The notes beneath the pieces are model-generated. The model did no database searches, was not told where the DNA came from, and worked only from the letters and a program-made list of their open reading frames with translations. Positions 15,989 to 25,422 of a DNA stretch of 64,000 nucleotides are shown here, one piece after another. The DNA is from CAYWWY01 sp964462525 (GTDB lineage: Bacteria > Thermotogota > Thermotogae > MWEM01). Position numbers and translations under genes: made by a program. Each line of letters starts with the position of its first letter. Position 1 is the stretch's first letter. The stretch is from assembly GCA_964462525.1 (NCBI GenBank), contig CAYWWY010000001.1, positions 186,001 to 250,000 of the forward strand, in the 5' to 3' direction.

Positions 15989-18900
15989 CTACAATCGGTT
16001 TTGCGCTTGATGTAATGCTTCCATAATCTGCTGGTATGTTATGGAGTCGTTCTGTTCCTTGGTCAGATGGTTTTGCCTCCAACCATCTAAAAAGACGATT
16101 TCAAACTCGCGTCGGTTTTCCGCGGATTCATATGTGCGGATCACTTGGCTAAGAAACTCGTGACGTTTTGCTCGAATATCTTCATAATTGCGAAGGAAGA
16201 GTTGAAACTGTTCCTTTTGGTCGTTGCTCAAGAATGGGTTTCCAACGGCAGCTTCCTTCACAACGGAGTGGATGGGCTCCATCATAGCAACAATATCATC
16301 CAGAACCGTTACAGCTTCCTGAATCAAATTTTCCTTTACCAATGCATCCGCGATTTGCCGATAGATGGCGATGATATCATTCGGAACACCATCCCTGTTT
16401 TGCCGAATCATCCATTTGCTGGCCCAAACTCTTTTTTCCGATACCTCTTTGACCTTGAGGTACACTTCCGAAATCGGCTTGGCGCCTACCAAGTGTTCAA
16501 TATACTCTCGGTATATGTGTTCCTGGTCGGCAAACATATTCCAGTTGCCCGGCATAATAAAAATCGCTTGGTCAAACCATTCTTGGAATGATTGGAAGTA
16601 TTCTTCCGCCAACAGAGAATGCTTTTGCTGCAACACCCCGATATCATACACAAACTCCGGATATCTCGATGCGATCTGTTTATAGGTATTGGATTGGTTG
16701 ATCAATATGTTCCGAAGGGTCAGGAATGCTTGCCCAGCCATTTTATAAGCATTCTTTTCGTTGAAGCTCAAAAAAGTGGTCTCCAAATAGTCAATTTGAT
16801 CGCGAAACCTTTGTCCATCAATCAAATTAGTAACCCGAAAATCGGATAAAACTTGTTGAAGAGGATATCCAGCCTGAACAACCCGATCAATTACAGACAG
16901 ATCGGCCATAAAAGGGAACTCACGAAATTGGGGTTCAATGTAGCGGGTGTCATCCCATCCGGTCCAAATCATTTGATCTAAGACAAGCAGGGGATCAGAC
17001 GCTGTATTGAACGCATTGAGTATTTCTTCTCTACGGGTGGGTGAGACCATCAGTAGGGAGAGATAGAAGGTGCTCTTGCCATAACAGTGTGTTGCATCAA
17101 GACTCTTAAGGAAATACGAGCGCGCCTTATGAAACATCTGATGCGCCCCTTGAACCATTTGAGCAATTTCCCGTTCTGACTCCGCCAAGAGCCCGCGGAG
17201 TCTTTGTTCTTCTTGTCTGATCACATTCTCCAGTTCTTGGAGGAAGTTGATTCGTAATTGGGCTTCACGGGCTTCGTCGATTACAATATTCGGGTTTTCT
17301 TGCCTGACGCGTTCCAATCGATGCGCAATATAAACATCTGGTTGAAGAACTGCATAGTTTTCTGTCCGAGATTCCAGGAAGTTCATATGGGTTTCAATCT
17401 CTCGCTTTTTATCCAAAGCCTGCTGATAGAATCGCTGATATTGAGAGATCCCCGAATAGTAGGAGCTTCCTTGTTTAAAATACACTTCAGCGGATACACT
17501 CTGCCATTTTAGGATCGTGGCGGAAAAACCCACAATGAGAAAAAGGCAAAAAACCCCCATCATAAAAGGGTATTTCAGGGCAAATACCTTGCCAAGTCGG
17601 TTTTTTTTGTTGAAATACCGACCCATGCCAACCCCGCCAAAGATAATCGCTAAATATGCGTTAGGCAACAAGTGGAGAGGAAACTCTGTTGCGCTGTGAC
17701 CAAGCATTTGGATAAACCCGACTGCAATCATTGCCAATAGGATTGTATCGTCCGGATTCTCCAAATCCCTGCGCATTTTGAAAAACAGCACCACCATGCC
17801 AACCAAAGTCAACACGACTGAAATGATTCCAAAAAGCCCCATCTCGCTCAATACTTGGGCATAATCATTATGGGTTCTCTTAAAATTGGACCAAGCATCA
17901 ATAAACTGAGGGAAGTCCTGTGTAGCAGCGCCCATGTAGGTGACTGCATGAAGCTGATAGGTTCCTATACCCTTACCAATAAAGGGCATTTCCTTCCATT
18001 GATAAACCGAAGAAAGACTGGCAAGAAACCGATGATTCCCACCAGTCACTTGAAACCCATGCGCGTCGAAAATACTGAGCGTTCTTTCGGCAACACTGTA
18101 TCCACCGGCAATGGGATTGTTGGGTATCGATAAAATACCGATGAGCAATACAGCCAAAACAACTATGACCCACCTGAACGCATGACTGATCTCTTTAAGA
18201 AGAACAGCGGCTGATTTGGATTGGGAGGAGAGTTCCCGGTAGTCGTCGGAATTCGGATCTTGATCTGCGTTTCTCTTATTGTTTGTAGTAGGAGCAAGTT
18301 TTTTCGAACGAAAACGGGGAATGAGGAAAACAAAACCAACGATCAGAAAACCAAAAATGAGGGAAAGAAAGACCCCGCGAGTTCCCGATAACAGGACAAC
18401 GATAAGGAACATCGAAAAGCAAACCAATGAAAAAACCTTAACTCCAATAATCCTTGCCAAATACCCTCGAATTCTTTGCTTGGACTGATTCTTCCAACCA
18501 AAATTATAGCTGATGGCGAAGTACACTGCGACGGGCAGAAGAGAGGCGAGGTAATCCGAAACAAAGTTTACATTTCCAATGGCAGCCTTCATTGCCATCT
18601 TTCCCCCTTCGCCATATGACCCAAGAAAAAAGGAGTGTCCGGTATAGTAGTTCATAAATGCCTCTATCGCAACCAAAAAACCAGAGAACATCGCAGCTAA
18701 TAAAAGGTGCGTTACCTTTCGTTTGGTATCGACAGCGTTGGAAAGATAGATGACCATAAAGACGGTGAAGAATGCATATAACCCTATTTCGAGTGAGTAA
18801 CGGAAATAATGAGGGTTTTGGGAGTATACTGTTAGGGTAGAAATCAATGCTGAGAGCCCAAACAATACCCATCCCCAATGCGGAAGAGCCATTTGGATTT

Positions 18901-19075
18901 TTAAGTCTGAATTCTTCAGCACATGACGCAGAAAGTAGATACTGATGATGATCATCATGAAAATGAGTAGAAATCCGTACTTAGAGGTGCTGAACTCATA
19001 TGTCAACAATGGATGTGCGAAAACAGATATGAAGACAATGCTAAAATAGAGAAACAGTCTTTCAATCAACTGCAT
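15989..19075 (-). CDS. O-antigen ligase/Wzy_C family membrane protein with large helical C-terminal domain
   Basis: 1028 residues. The first ~530 residues hold about twelve membrane segments and the Wzy_C signature region (LLSGTRGVFLSLIFG; FIGKGIGTYQLHAV; RTHNDYAQVLSEMGLFGI), typical of O-antigen ligases, polymerases and protein O-glycosyltransferases. The remaining ~480 residues are soluble, rich in Glu/Gln/Arg and predicted helical (RLERVRQENPNIVIDEAREAQ and similar), probably outside the membrane and possibly TPR-like. About twice the usual family length. It may polymerise or ligate a surface glycan. The neighbours lnt and a DegT aminotransferase fit an envelope role. ATG at 19075, 24 nt after lnt. 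Confidence 0.8.
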   Translation of the reverse strand: MQLIERLFLYFSIVFISVFAHPLLTYEFSTSKYGFLLIFMMIIISIYFLRHVLKNSDLKIQMALPHWGWVLFGLSALISTLTVYSQNPHYFRYSLEIGLYAFFTVFMVIYLSNAVDTKRKVTHLLLAAMFSGFLVAIEAFMNYYTGHSFFLGSYGEGGKMAMKAAIGNVNFVSDYLASLLPVAVYFAISYNFGWKNQSKQRIRGYLARIIGVKVFSLVCFSMFLIVVLLSGTRGVFLSLIFGFLIVGFVFLIPRFRSKKLAPTTNNKRNADQDPNSDDYRELSSQSKSAAVLLKEISHAFRWVIVVLAVLLIGILSIPNNPIAGGYSVAERTLSIFDAHGFQVTGGNHRFLASLSSVYQWKEMPFIGKGIGTYQLHAVTYMGAATQDFPQFIDAWSNFKRTHNDYAQVLSEMGLFGIISVVLTLVGMVVLFFKMRRDLENPDDTILLAMIAVGFIQMLGHSATEFPLHLLPNAYLAIIFGGVGMGRYFNKKNRLGKVFALKYPFMMGVFCLFLIVGFSATILKWQSVSAEVYFKQGSSYYSGISQYQRFYQQALDKKREIETHMNFLESRTENYAVLQPDVYIAHRLERVRQENPNIVIDEAREAQLRINFLQELENVIRQEEQRLRGLLAESEREIAQMVQGAHQMFHKARSYFLKSLDATHCYGKSTFYLSLLMVSPTRREEILNAFNTASDPLLVLDQMIWTGWDDTRYIEPQFREFPFMADLSVIDRVVQAGYPLQQVLSDFRVTNLIDGQRFRDQIDYLETTFLSFNEKNAYKMAGQAFLTLRNILINQSNTYKQIASRYPEFVYDIGVLQQKHSLLAEEYFQSFQEWFDQAIFIMPGNWNMFADQEHIYREYIEHLVGAKPISEVYLKVKEVSEKRVWASKWMIRQNRDGVPNDIIAIYRQIADALVKENLIQEAVTVLDDIVAMMEPIHSVVKEAAVGNPFLSNDQKEQFQLFLRNYEDIRAKRHEFLSQVIRTYESAENRREFEIVFLDGWRQNHLTKEQNDSITYQQIMEALHQAQNRL

Positions 19076-19099
19076 AATACCCCCCCTTTACAATTGATC

Positions 19100-20626
19100 C
19101 TATTGTATCACAAAACTTAGGATGGAAGTGATCAGCAAAAGAAGAAGAAAGATGGTCAACCATATGTTCCGGTAGGCAATATATGGTGTGGAGGGAAGAG
19201 GATCAACGGGAACCTCAAAGACATCCCATGAAGATTCAAAGGGAGGAAGCCGTTGAATGATTCGACCATACGGATCGACTAACCCTGTGATTCCGTTATT
19301 GGAAACTTGAAGCATCCATCTTCGGTTTTCCACAGCCCGAAAGGGAAGAAAAGCGAAATGAGTCTCTAAGCCAATTAGATTTCCAAACCAACCATCGTTT
19401 GTTACCACAACCAATATCTCAGCGTGGTTTTGATGAAATGCTGAGAAAACTTCCGGATACAAGGACTCAAAACAGATCGGAAATCCGATGGAACGATTCG
19501 CAACTTCAAAGACTGTAGCATCGGGGCCTTCTTCAAAATAGGCATAGAGCATGAGGAATTCAAAGGCTCTGAACAAATCCCCATAAGGAAGGGTTTCCAC
19601 AAAAGGCGTTAGTTTCATCTTTCCATAAAAGTCTGTGCTTAGGCCCGAAAAGGGATATACAATCCGAACCGCGTTATAGTACCTTTGGTCTTCGATTTTC
19701 GGATGAGGAACAACAATCGGTATGCCGATTTCTCGCGCTGTTGCCTCAACCACTTGAAGGGTCATCGGTGACTTGGCAATATCGTATTGAAAGTGAGATT
19801 CAGGAAAAACAATCAGGTCCACATCTTTTCTGGTTTGGATGAGATCTGATATCGATGCTTCAAAAGAACGAATGAAGTCAAACTCAGAATAACGATACTT
19901 TTCACGTGGTTCGACCCAGGGCTGCATGACAGCAATCTTAGTCTTCTCGGCCATGTGGGGTTGGGTTGGAGGGATGAACGCAATGATTAAGGAATTGACT
20001 AAATAGGCTGCCCCGATACAAAGCAATCCAATTCTCACCGCATTCAATCGGAAAGAGGGAAACCCTCTTCCCCAGGCATAGGCGACCCAGGCATTGGTGA
20101 ATCCGATGATCCATAGTAACAGTTCATTCCCCCCGAATGCAGCGATTTGCAGCAAACCGAAATCCCGATAAAGGCTGTCTGAGAAACGGTATCCCGTAAA
20201 CCCCATGGGACCCCATCCGCGAAGTAATTCCGTGAATACAAGCAATGAAGGGATAAAAAGGAGAAATAACCATAAGCGTTTTTCGATCTTTGGGTAAAAC
20301 GCGCAATAGATCGCACCAAACAATCCAAAAAAGAAGGATTGGATCAAGCATAGCAATAGATAGACAACAATACCCACTTCGCTTGGAAACCGCTCGAACA
20401 TATTCGGTATCTCATTATAGAAAGTAGGGATGATCCAATGAAGGCAAATGCCAAAATAGATCATACCGAACAAAATGCCCCGAATGAATCCCTTCCAAGG
20501 AGAACACCTTTTTAAGATGATTAAAAAAACGGAAAACCCTACCCATATAGGGAATGAAAATCCAAATCCAGGCATACATACGGCCAAAACACCGGCAGAA
20601 GCGATCAACATTCCCCATTGCTTCAA
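19100..20626 (-). CDS. lnt: Apolipoprotein N-acyltransferase
   Basis: 508 residues: an N-terminal membrane part of about seven segments, then a nitrilase-fold domain (~230-480) with the triad Glu in VFPESH, Lys in GKMKLTPF and Cys in ICFESLYPE, and a final C-terminal membrane helix. Adds the third acyl chain to lipoproteins on the outer face of the cytoplasmic membrane. It may act on the lipoprotein encoded at 1-2140. Lnt is usual in diderms and uncommon in Bacillota. Overlaps the DegT gene by 4 nt. Confidence 0.9.
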   Translation of the reverse strand: MKQWGMLIASAGVLAVCMPGFGFSFPIWVGFSVFLIILKRCSPWKGFIRGILFGMIYFGICLHWIIPTFYNEIPNMFERFPSEVGIVVYLLLCLIQSFFFGLFGAIYCAFYPKIEKRLWLFLLFIPSLLVFTELLRGWGPMGFTGYRFSDSLYRDFGLLQIAAFGGNELLLWIIGFTNAWVAYAWGRGFPSFRLNAVRIGLLCIGAAYLVNSLIIAFIPPTQPHMAEKTKIAVMQPWVEPREKYRYSEFDFIRSFEASISDLIQTRKDVDLIVFPESHFQYDIAKSPMTLQVVEATAREIGIPIVVPHPKIEDQRYYNAVRIVYPFSGLSTDFYGKMKLTPFVETLPYGDLFRAFEFLMLYAYFEEGPDATVFEVANRSIGFPICFESLYPEVFSAFHQNHAEILVVVTNDGWFGNLIGLETHFAFLPFRAVENRRWMLQVSNNGITGLVDPYGRIIQRLPPFESSWDVFEVPVDPLPSTPYIAYRNIWLTIFLLLLLITSILSFVIQ

Positions 20627-21789
20627 AGCGTTTCCACCCCTCGCTTTACCCGATCGACCACGTACTCCTGCTCCGCGGAAGACAGTTGGCTGTGAAAGGG
20701 CAGCGCTATCGTCCGAGCCGCAATAGACTCCGTTATGGGAAAGACGCCTGGTTTGTATCCAAACATCTTTTGGTATACCGGTTGGAGGTGAATCGGCCGA
20801 AAGTATTCACGACACCCCACTTCTTCTTTTTCCAAAAAGGAGAGCAGTCGATCTCTTGGAATATGATGATCTAAAAGAATGACATAAACAAACCAACTCA
20901 TTCTTGTCGTAAACGGTCCAATGATGGGCGTTTGTACATAGCAACAGTCTCGAAAAAGCTGATTGTATCGATTCGCAACCGCTGCTCTTCGTTCCAGCAA
21001 TTGATCCAACCGGTTTATCTGCTGGACTCCCAAAGAAGCAGAAAGCTCATCCATACGAAAATTATACCCCAATTCAACATGATTCAGCCATTGTTCATTA
21101 ATGCCTCTCCCTTGGTTTCGCAGAGACCGCGCCATTTGGTAGAGGTCATGGTGATCGGTCACCAAAACACCGCCCTCTCCAGTGGTCATCTGCTTGTTGG
21201 GATAAAAGGCAAAAGCTCCGGCAATGCCGAACGATCCGCATGGTTTTCCTTTATAGGTTGCTCCAATTGATTCACATGAGTCTTCAACGATTTCAAGCCG
21301 ATGTTTGTTACAGAGAGCAGTAACAGCATCCCAGTCCAAAGGCTGTCCGAAAATATCAACGCCAATGACCCCCTTTAGGCGATTGCTTTGGTAATGTACC
21401 CTTCCATCACCAATGGTAAGTCGACCTTGTATTACTTGATTAATGGTTTCAGTAAGAGCCGATGGGTCCATGTTTAGGGTTACGGGATCAATATCCGAGA
21501 AGATCGGAATCGCCCTCTCATAGAGAACTATATTGCTTGAGGTAACAAAAGAAAAAGGAGTCGTAATCCATAAATCTCCTTTTTGGAGATTCAGAAACTT
21601 CATGATAAGCATAAGTGCACTCGTTCCGCTGTTTACAGCAACCGCAAACCGCACGCCCGCACGTTGTGCGCTGAGCCGTTCCAATTCTTCCACGTGTGGC
21701 CCCATACTAAGGGTACCGCTTCGCAAAACGCCGACCACTGCGTCGATTTCTGCTTGACCGATGTCTGGTCGAGATAAGGGTACTTTCAT
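20623..21789 (-). CDS. DegT/DnrJ/EryC1-family sugar aminotransferase
   Basis: 388 residues, fold-type I PLP enzyme. Visible: LSRPDIGQAEIDAVVGVLRS, AVNSGTSALML, SFVTSSN, DIFGQPLDWDAV, EDSCESIGA, and the PLP lysine in FYPNKQMTTGEGG, followed by NYRFRMDEL-like LGYNFRMDELSA. Such enzymes transaminate nucleotide-linked keto-sugars to make amino sugars for surface glycans. The exact sugar is unknown. Four-nt overlaps with both plsX and lnt imply translational coupling. The presence beside the Wzy-family gene supports a glycan role. Confidence 0.88.
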   Translation of the reverse strand: MKVPLSRPDIGQAEIDAVVGVLRSGTLSMGPHVEELERLSAQRAGVRFAVAVNSGTSALMLIMKFLNLQKGDLWITTPFSFVTSSNIVLYERAIPIFSDIDPVTLNMDPSALTETINQVIQGRLTIGDGRVHYQSNRLKGVIGVDIFGQPLDWDAVTALCNKHRLEIVEDSCESIGATYKGKPCGSFGIAGAFAFYPNKQMTTGEGGVLVTDHHDLYQMARSLRNQGRGINEQWLNHVELGYNFRMDELSASLGVQQINRLDQLLERRAAVANRYNQLFRDCCYVQTPIIGPFTTRMSWFVYVILLDHHIPRDRLLSFLEKEEVGCREYFRPIHLQPVYQKMFGYKPGVFPITESIAARTIALPFHSQLSSAEQEYVVDRVKRGVETL

Positions 21790-22778
21790 GAAGATATGAC
21801 TCCTTCCGATGCTTTGGTCAATTCTTTGTCAACTCCTTTTGCGGCAACAAGCAAAGCGTTTTTGATGGCCTGAGCATCCGAGCTTCCATGAGCTTTCACA
21901 ACTGGCGCTTTTGTTCCCATAATGAACGCGCCTCCTGTGTTGCGATAGTCTAGTCGTTCTCGAAACCCATTTAAGGATTTTCGGATGAGCCCCCCTCCAA
22001 TTTTTGCTCCCAATCCTCCTTGAAGAATCGATTCTTTCATTCCAGAAAGGATAAACTTAGCCAATCCTTCTAAGGTCTTTAAAACCACATTCCCCGTAAA
22101 TCCATCAGTTACGACTATATGGACTTTGCCAAGGTTGATATCTCTTCCTTCAACATATCCCACAAATGAATCGGGAAAGAATTCTTTGATCAGAATGGAT
22201 GCTTTATGGAGTTCTTCTAGCCCCTTCTCCTCTTCTGTTCCCACGTTCAGCAATCCGATTTTTGGGGAATGGACCCCGTTCATTTCCGCATACGCTTTAC
22301 CCAAACGGGCAAATCCCAAATAGTGTTCCGCCTTGCACTGAGTATTTGCTCCGCTATCAATCAGGATCGTCCATCCCAAAACGCTAGGGATCAAAGTTGC
22401 AATCGCAGGTCTGGGAATCGTTGAAAGACGGCCAACCACAAATGTTGCGACCGCAAGAAGACCACCAGTATTCCCCGCGCTAACCAGCGCTTGTGCCCTT
22501 TGCTCGCGCACCTCCTGAGCCGCTTTGTACATCGAAGCGTCTTTGCGTTTTAAGATCATTGATGGCCGTTCCTCTGTACCAAAAACATCAGGCGCGTGAA
22601 GAACGCGAATCCTTTTCGGATTCTTATACTTGGCCAGCAAGGGATGAAGATCCGATTCATTTCCTACGAAAAGAATCGTATGGGTAAATGTAGGTTCATC
22701 AAGCGCAAGAATGGCTCCCTCGACAAGAGAGTGGGGAGCGTGATCCCCTCCCATTGCATCAACCGCTATTGTAGCCAT
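21786..22778 (-). CDS. plsX: Phosphate acyltransferase PlsX
   Basis: 330 residues. Starts IAVDAMGGDHAP, the PlsX hallmark; also SAGNTGGLLA, IDSGANTQCK, NVGTEEEKG, VTDGFTGNVVLKT and HGSSDAQAIKNA. Converts acyl-ACP to acyl-phosphate for phospholipid synthesis at the membrane. In many Bacillota plsX is next to fabD, but here the fab genes lie 16 kb away on the other strand. Overlaps the class IV aminotransferase by 20 nt and the DegT gene by 4 nt. Confidence 0.96.
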   Translation of the reverse strand: MATIAVDAMGGDHAPHSLVEGAILALDEPTFTHTILFVGNESDLHPLLAKYKNPKRIRVLHAPDVFGTEERPSMILKRKDASMYKAAQEVREQRAQALVSAGNTGGLLAVATFVVGRLSTIPRPAIATLIPSVLGWTILIDSGANTQCKAEHYLGFARLGKAYAEMNGVHSPKIGLLNVGTEEEKGLEELHKASILIKEFFPDSFVGYVEGRDINLGKVHIVVTDGFTGNVVLKTLEGLAKFILSGMKESILQGGLGAKIGGGLIRKSLNGFRERLDYRNTGGAFIMGTKAPVVKAHGSSDAQAIKNALLVAAKGVDKELTKASEGVISS

Positions 22779-23634
22779 GATTATCGACTCCTTCTTGTTG
22801 ATTGATCACGTATGCCCGAAACCCGCGCATGAGCTCTTGAGTAATCGGGCCAATTGATTTAGGAATCCCTTGAATTGCACTTATGGGCACAATTTCCGCC
22901 GAAGTGTGGGTTAAAAAGAGTTCATCCGCGTCGAAAAGCTCAATAAGTTCGATAAACCGTTCCTCAACGGGAACCCCAAGTTCACGAGCAAAATCTATGA
23001 CAATTTCGCGAGTAATCCCGCTAAGGATTCCTGAATGAATCGATGGGGTCAAAACTACTTGGTTTTTCACGAAAAAAACATTGCTAAAGGTACCTTCAGC
23101 CACATGACCTTGGTGGTTCAGCATCAGTCGATCATAAAAAGGGGGATGAATCTCTCTTCGCGCGATGATTATGTCTGAAGCCCCCGATAGTTTTACCGCT
23201 GCTCCATGTTCGACTGGTACATATCGTCGAATCCGAGAAAGAGCTACTTGAACGCCATTTGTTTCAATCAGAGGATCTTTGGGCTCTAGTGGCTTGAATA
23301 CAATGACGATCATTGGCGTCAAGCCCTCTTCACGCATCTGGTAATGACCTTGGCCTGCGCTCAACTGGATTCGGATATTGGCCTCGGGCAAATTGTTGCG
23401 GTAAACACCTTCCTCGATTACTGTCCTGAGCGAATCCAAGGAAACAGGAACTGGAATACCCAATACACCCGCTGAATAACAAAGTCTGTGATAATGACGG
23501 TCAACGGCAAAAGGTTTTCCATCATAAGTACGAAGAGATTCATAGACTGATTCCCCAAATAGAAAACCCCTGTCCCAGAGAGATATTCGCGCTTCTTCGC
23601 TATCCTGCCACTTCTGATTCAGATATACCCACAT
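22759..23634 (-). CDS. Class IV aminotransferase (BCAT / D-amino acid aminotransferase / ADC lyase family)
   Basis: 291 residues from ATG 23634; a longer in-frame extension to 23670 lies inside mtaB and is unlikely. Fold-type IV PLP protein: ISLWDRGFLFGESVYESLRT, the PLP lysine in AAVKLSGASD, and GHVAEGTFSNVFFV, LSGITREIVI, DELFLTHTSAEIVP. The usual KTxNYL motif is replaced by KLSGAS, so whether it acts on branched-chain amino acids, D-alanine or aminodeoxychorismate cannot be told. Overlaps mtaB (35 nt) and plsX (20 nt). Confidence 0.82.
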   Translation of the reverse strand: MWVYLNQKWQDSEEARISLWDRGFLFGESVYESLRTYDGKPFAVDRHYHRLCYSAGVLGIPVPVSLDSLRTVIEEGVYRNNLPEANIRIQLSAGQGHYQMREEGLTPMIVIVFKPLEPKDPLIETNGVQVALSRIRRYVPVEHGAAVKLSGASDIIIARREIHPPFYDRLMLNHQGHVAEGTFSNVFFVKNQVVLTPSIHSGILSGITREIVIDFARELGVPVEERFIELIELFDADELFLTHTSAEIVPISAIQGIPKSIGPITQELMRGFRAYVINQQEGVDNHGYNSG

Positions 23635-24943
23635 ACTCCGACACCACCCGACCCATATACAGTTCATCAAAAGAGCGAATCCTGCAATTCATGATGAATT
23701 GGTTTGTCTGATTGTCAACAGGCAAACCCTCTTGGATGGCAATCCAGTGTTCGAGATAGTATTCATCGTGGCCTGTCATCCAACCCGCTTGTTTGCGCTC
23801 AAACAAAACTGGACGAATTTCGTTCAAGTGGAGTTTCCTATAGCGAACCGAAGATTCGATGGCTTGTGCATTCAAGAACCACGAACGGTCTCTCTTCTTT
23901 CGTTCGTCCACTTGTCCCGTCATGGCTGCTGCTTGTGTTCCTTTTCGCGGTGAAAAGCGAAAAATGTGCGCTTTAACAAACCCTATGGATTGAACCAAAC
24001 GGACTGTTTCTAAGAAATCTGTTTCTGTTTCGCCCGGAAACCCAACGATGAGATCGGTCGAAAAACTGAATTTCTGGTTTACTGAGCGCAACCGGTCTAC
24101 CCACTCATATACTTTGTCGATGGTATACTTCCGATTCATTTTCCGTAAAACTTGGTTGGAACCGCTTTGGATGGATAGGTGAAGATGAGGGCACATCTTT
24201 GTGTGTCGGAAAATGGGAACCCATTTATGGGATTCACCCTCGGGGTTTAGGGAACTGACTCTAAGGCGAAAATCCCCAGGAATACATAAAATTTGGTCGA
24301 TCAGAGAAACCAAATCCGTTTCGTTTCCTTGAAACGAATTGTCTTTATACAATTGAAGATTGATCCCAGTTAGCACGACTTCTTTTACGCCTTGGTCTAC
24401 CAACCCCTTTATTTCTTGAACGACCCTTTCGACCGGTTTGCTATTTGGTGTTCGACCACGCGCTAGAGGGATAATGCAATATGAGCATGCTTGATTACAC
24501 CCTTCTTCGATCATTACACCTACTCGATGATGAACCCCATTGGGGCAAAGGCGATGATGGAGAGATCGTGTTTGGTTATAATCGAAAGGGATAAAGGCTT
24601 GGGTCGAGATTGAATCGTCTTCGATAATCTCCAAAAATCTGTCTTTATATTGATTGCCAACGATTCGATTGCACTCGGACCAGAACAGATGAGGGTTTAA
24701 CTGAGCCAAACATCCTGCAGCTACGATCTTTGACTCGGGATATCTGCGTTTCATTCTTCGAATCATTTGAAGAGACTTCCGTTCGGCTTCATTTGTCACC
24801 GCACACGTATTAATGATAATGCAATCACACTCCAGATCAAGGGCTTCAGTTACACTGTGACCCTGCTGTCGAAGTATTTGAAGCATCCACTGTGATTCGT
24901 ATTGGTTCACTTTGCATCCAAGAGTCATCACTCGGACCTTCAA
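23600..24943 (-). CDS. mtaB: tRNA (N6-L-threonylcarbamoyladenosine37-C2)-methylthiotransferase
   Basis: 447 residues. UPF0004 N-terminal domain with cluster cysteines (LGCKVNQYES, NTCAVTNEAE, AGCLAQ), radical SAM core with CNQACSYCIIP, and a C-terminal TRAM-like part. The LGCKVNQ start is typical of MtaB rather than MiaB or RimO. Adds a methylthio group to t6A37 of ANN-decoding tRNAs. ATG 24943 overlaps the CBS gene stop by 4 nt. Confidence 0.92.
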   Translation of the reverse strand: MKVRVMTLGCKVNQYESQWMLQILRQQGHSVTEALDLECDCIIINTCAVTNEAERKSLQMIRRMKRRYPESKIVAAGCLAQLNPHLFWSECNRIVGNQYKDRFLEIIEDDSISTQAFIPFDYNQTRSLHHRLCPNGVHHRVGVMIEEGCNQACSYCIIPLARGRTPNSKPVERVVQEIKGLVDQGVKEVVLTGINLQLYKDNSFQGNETDLVSLIDQILCIPGDFRLRVSSLNPEGESHKWVPIFRHTKMCPHLHLSIQSGSNQVLRKMNRKYTIDKVYEWVDRLRSVNQKFSFSTDLIVGFPGETETDFLETVRLVQSIGFVKAHIFRFSPRKGTQAAAMTGQVDERKKRDRSWFLNAQAIESSVRYRKLHLNEIRPVLFERKQAGWMTGHDEYYLEHWIAIQEGLPVDNQTNQFIMNCRIRSFDELYMGRVVSEYVGISESEVAG

Positions 24944-25413
24944 AGGTTTTGTGCGCTTCCTTCCTCCGAGCGGATTTCCTGCATGACCCCACTGAGAATT
25001 TGCATCCGGTTTACGATTCCTAACAAAGAACCTTCTGAACTAATCACTGGTAAAGACAAGAATTTGTGTCGGATTAGCAAATCGGCCGCATGCAATAAGG
25101 TATCGTTCTCTTGGACTGTTACGATGGCTTGATTCATGAACTTTTGAATCGGTTCATTCCGAATTTCTCGAAGTTTCCTTTTGAGTTGATTGGTATCCGG
25201 AATGAACGAAGCAGATTGAAGCATTCCGAAGTAGGAAGGCATTACTGCATTGACAATGTCGTTTTCACTGATGTAGCCGACCAATCTCATGTCGTCGTCA
25301 ACGACAGGCATTCCACTCCTCTGGTGATTGGAACAGATCCGAACGAACCGTTCCACTTTTTCATCTTCAAATACTGCTGAAACATCTTTGATCATAATCT
25401 CTCCAACGACCAT
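24940..25413 (-). CDS. Two-CBS-domain protein
   Basis: 157 residues forming one CBS pair: VGEIMIKDVSAV ... SGMPVVDDDMRLVGYISENDIV, then FMNQAIVTVQENDTL ... LPVISSEGSLLGIVNRMQIL. Such modules bind adenosyl nucleotides and act as energy or AdoMet sensors. No attached catalytic domain. Probably cytoplasmic. Between the PfkB kinase (9-nt gap) and mtaB (4-nt overlap). The regulated partner is unknown. Confidence 0.9.
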   Translation of the reverse strand: MVVGEIMIKDVSAVFEDEKVERFVRICSNHQRSGMPVVDDDMRLVGYISENDIVNAVMPSYFGMLQSASFIPDTNQLKRKLREIRNEPIQKFMNQAIVTVQENDTLLHAADLLIRHKFLSLPVISSEGSLLGIVNRMQILSGVMQEIRSEEGSAQNL

Positions 25414-25422
25414 CCATCCACC

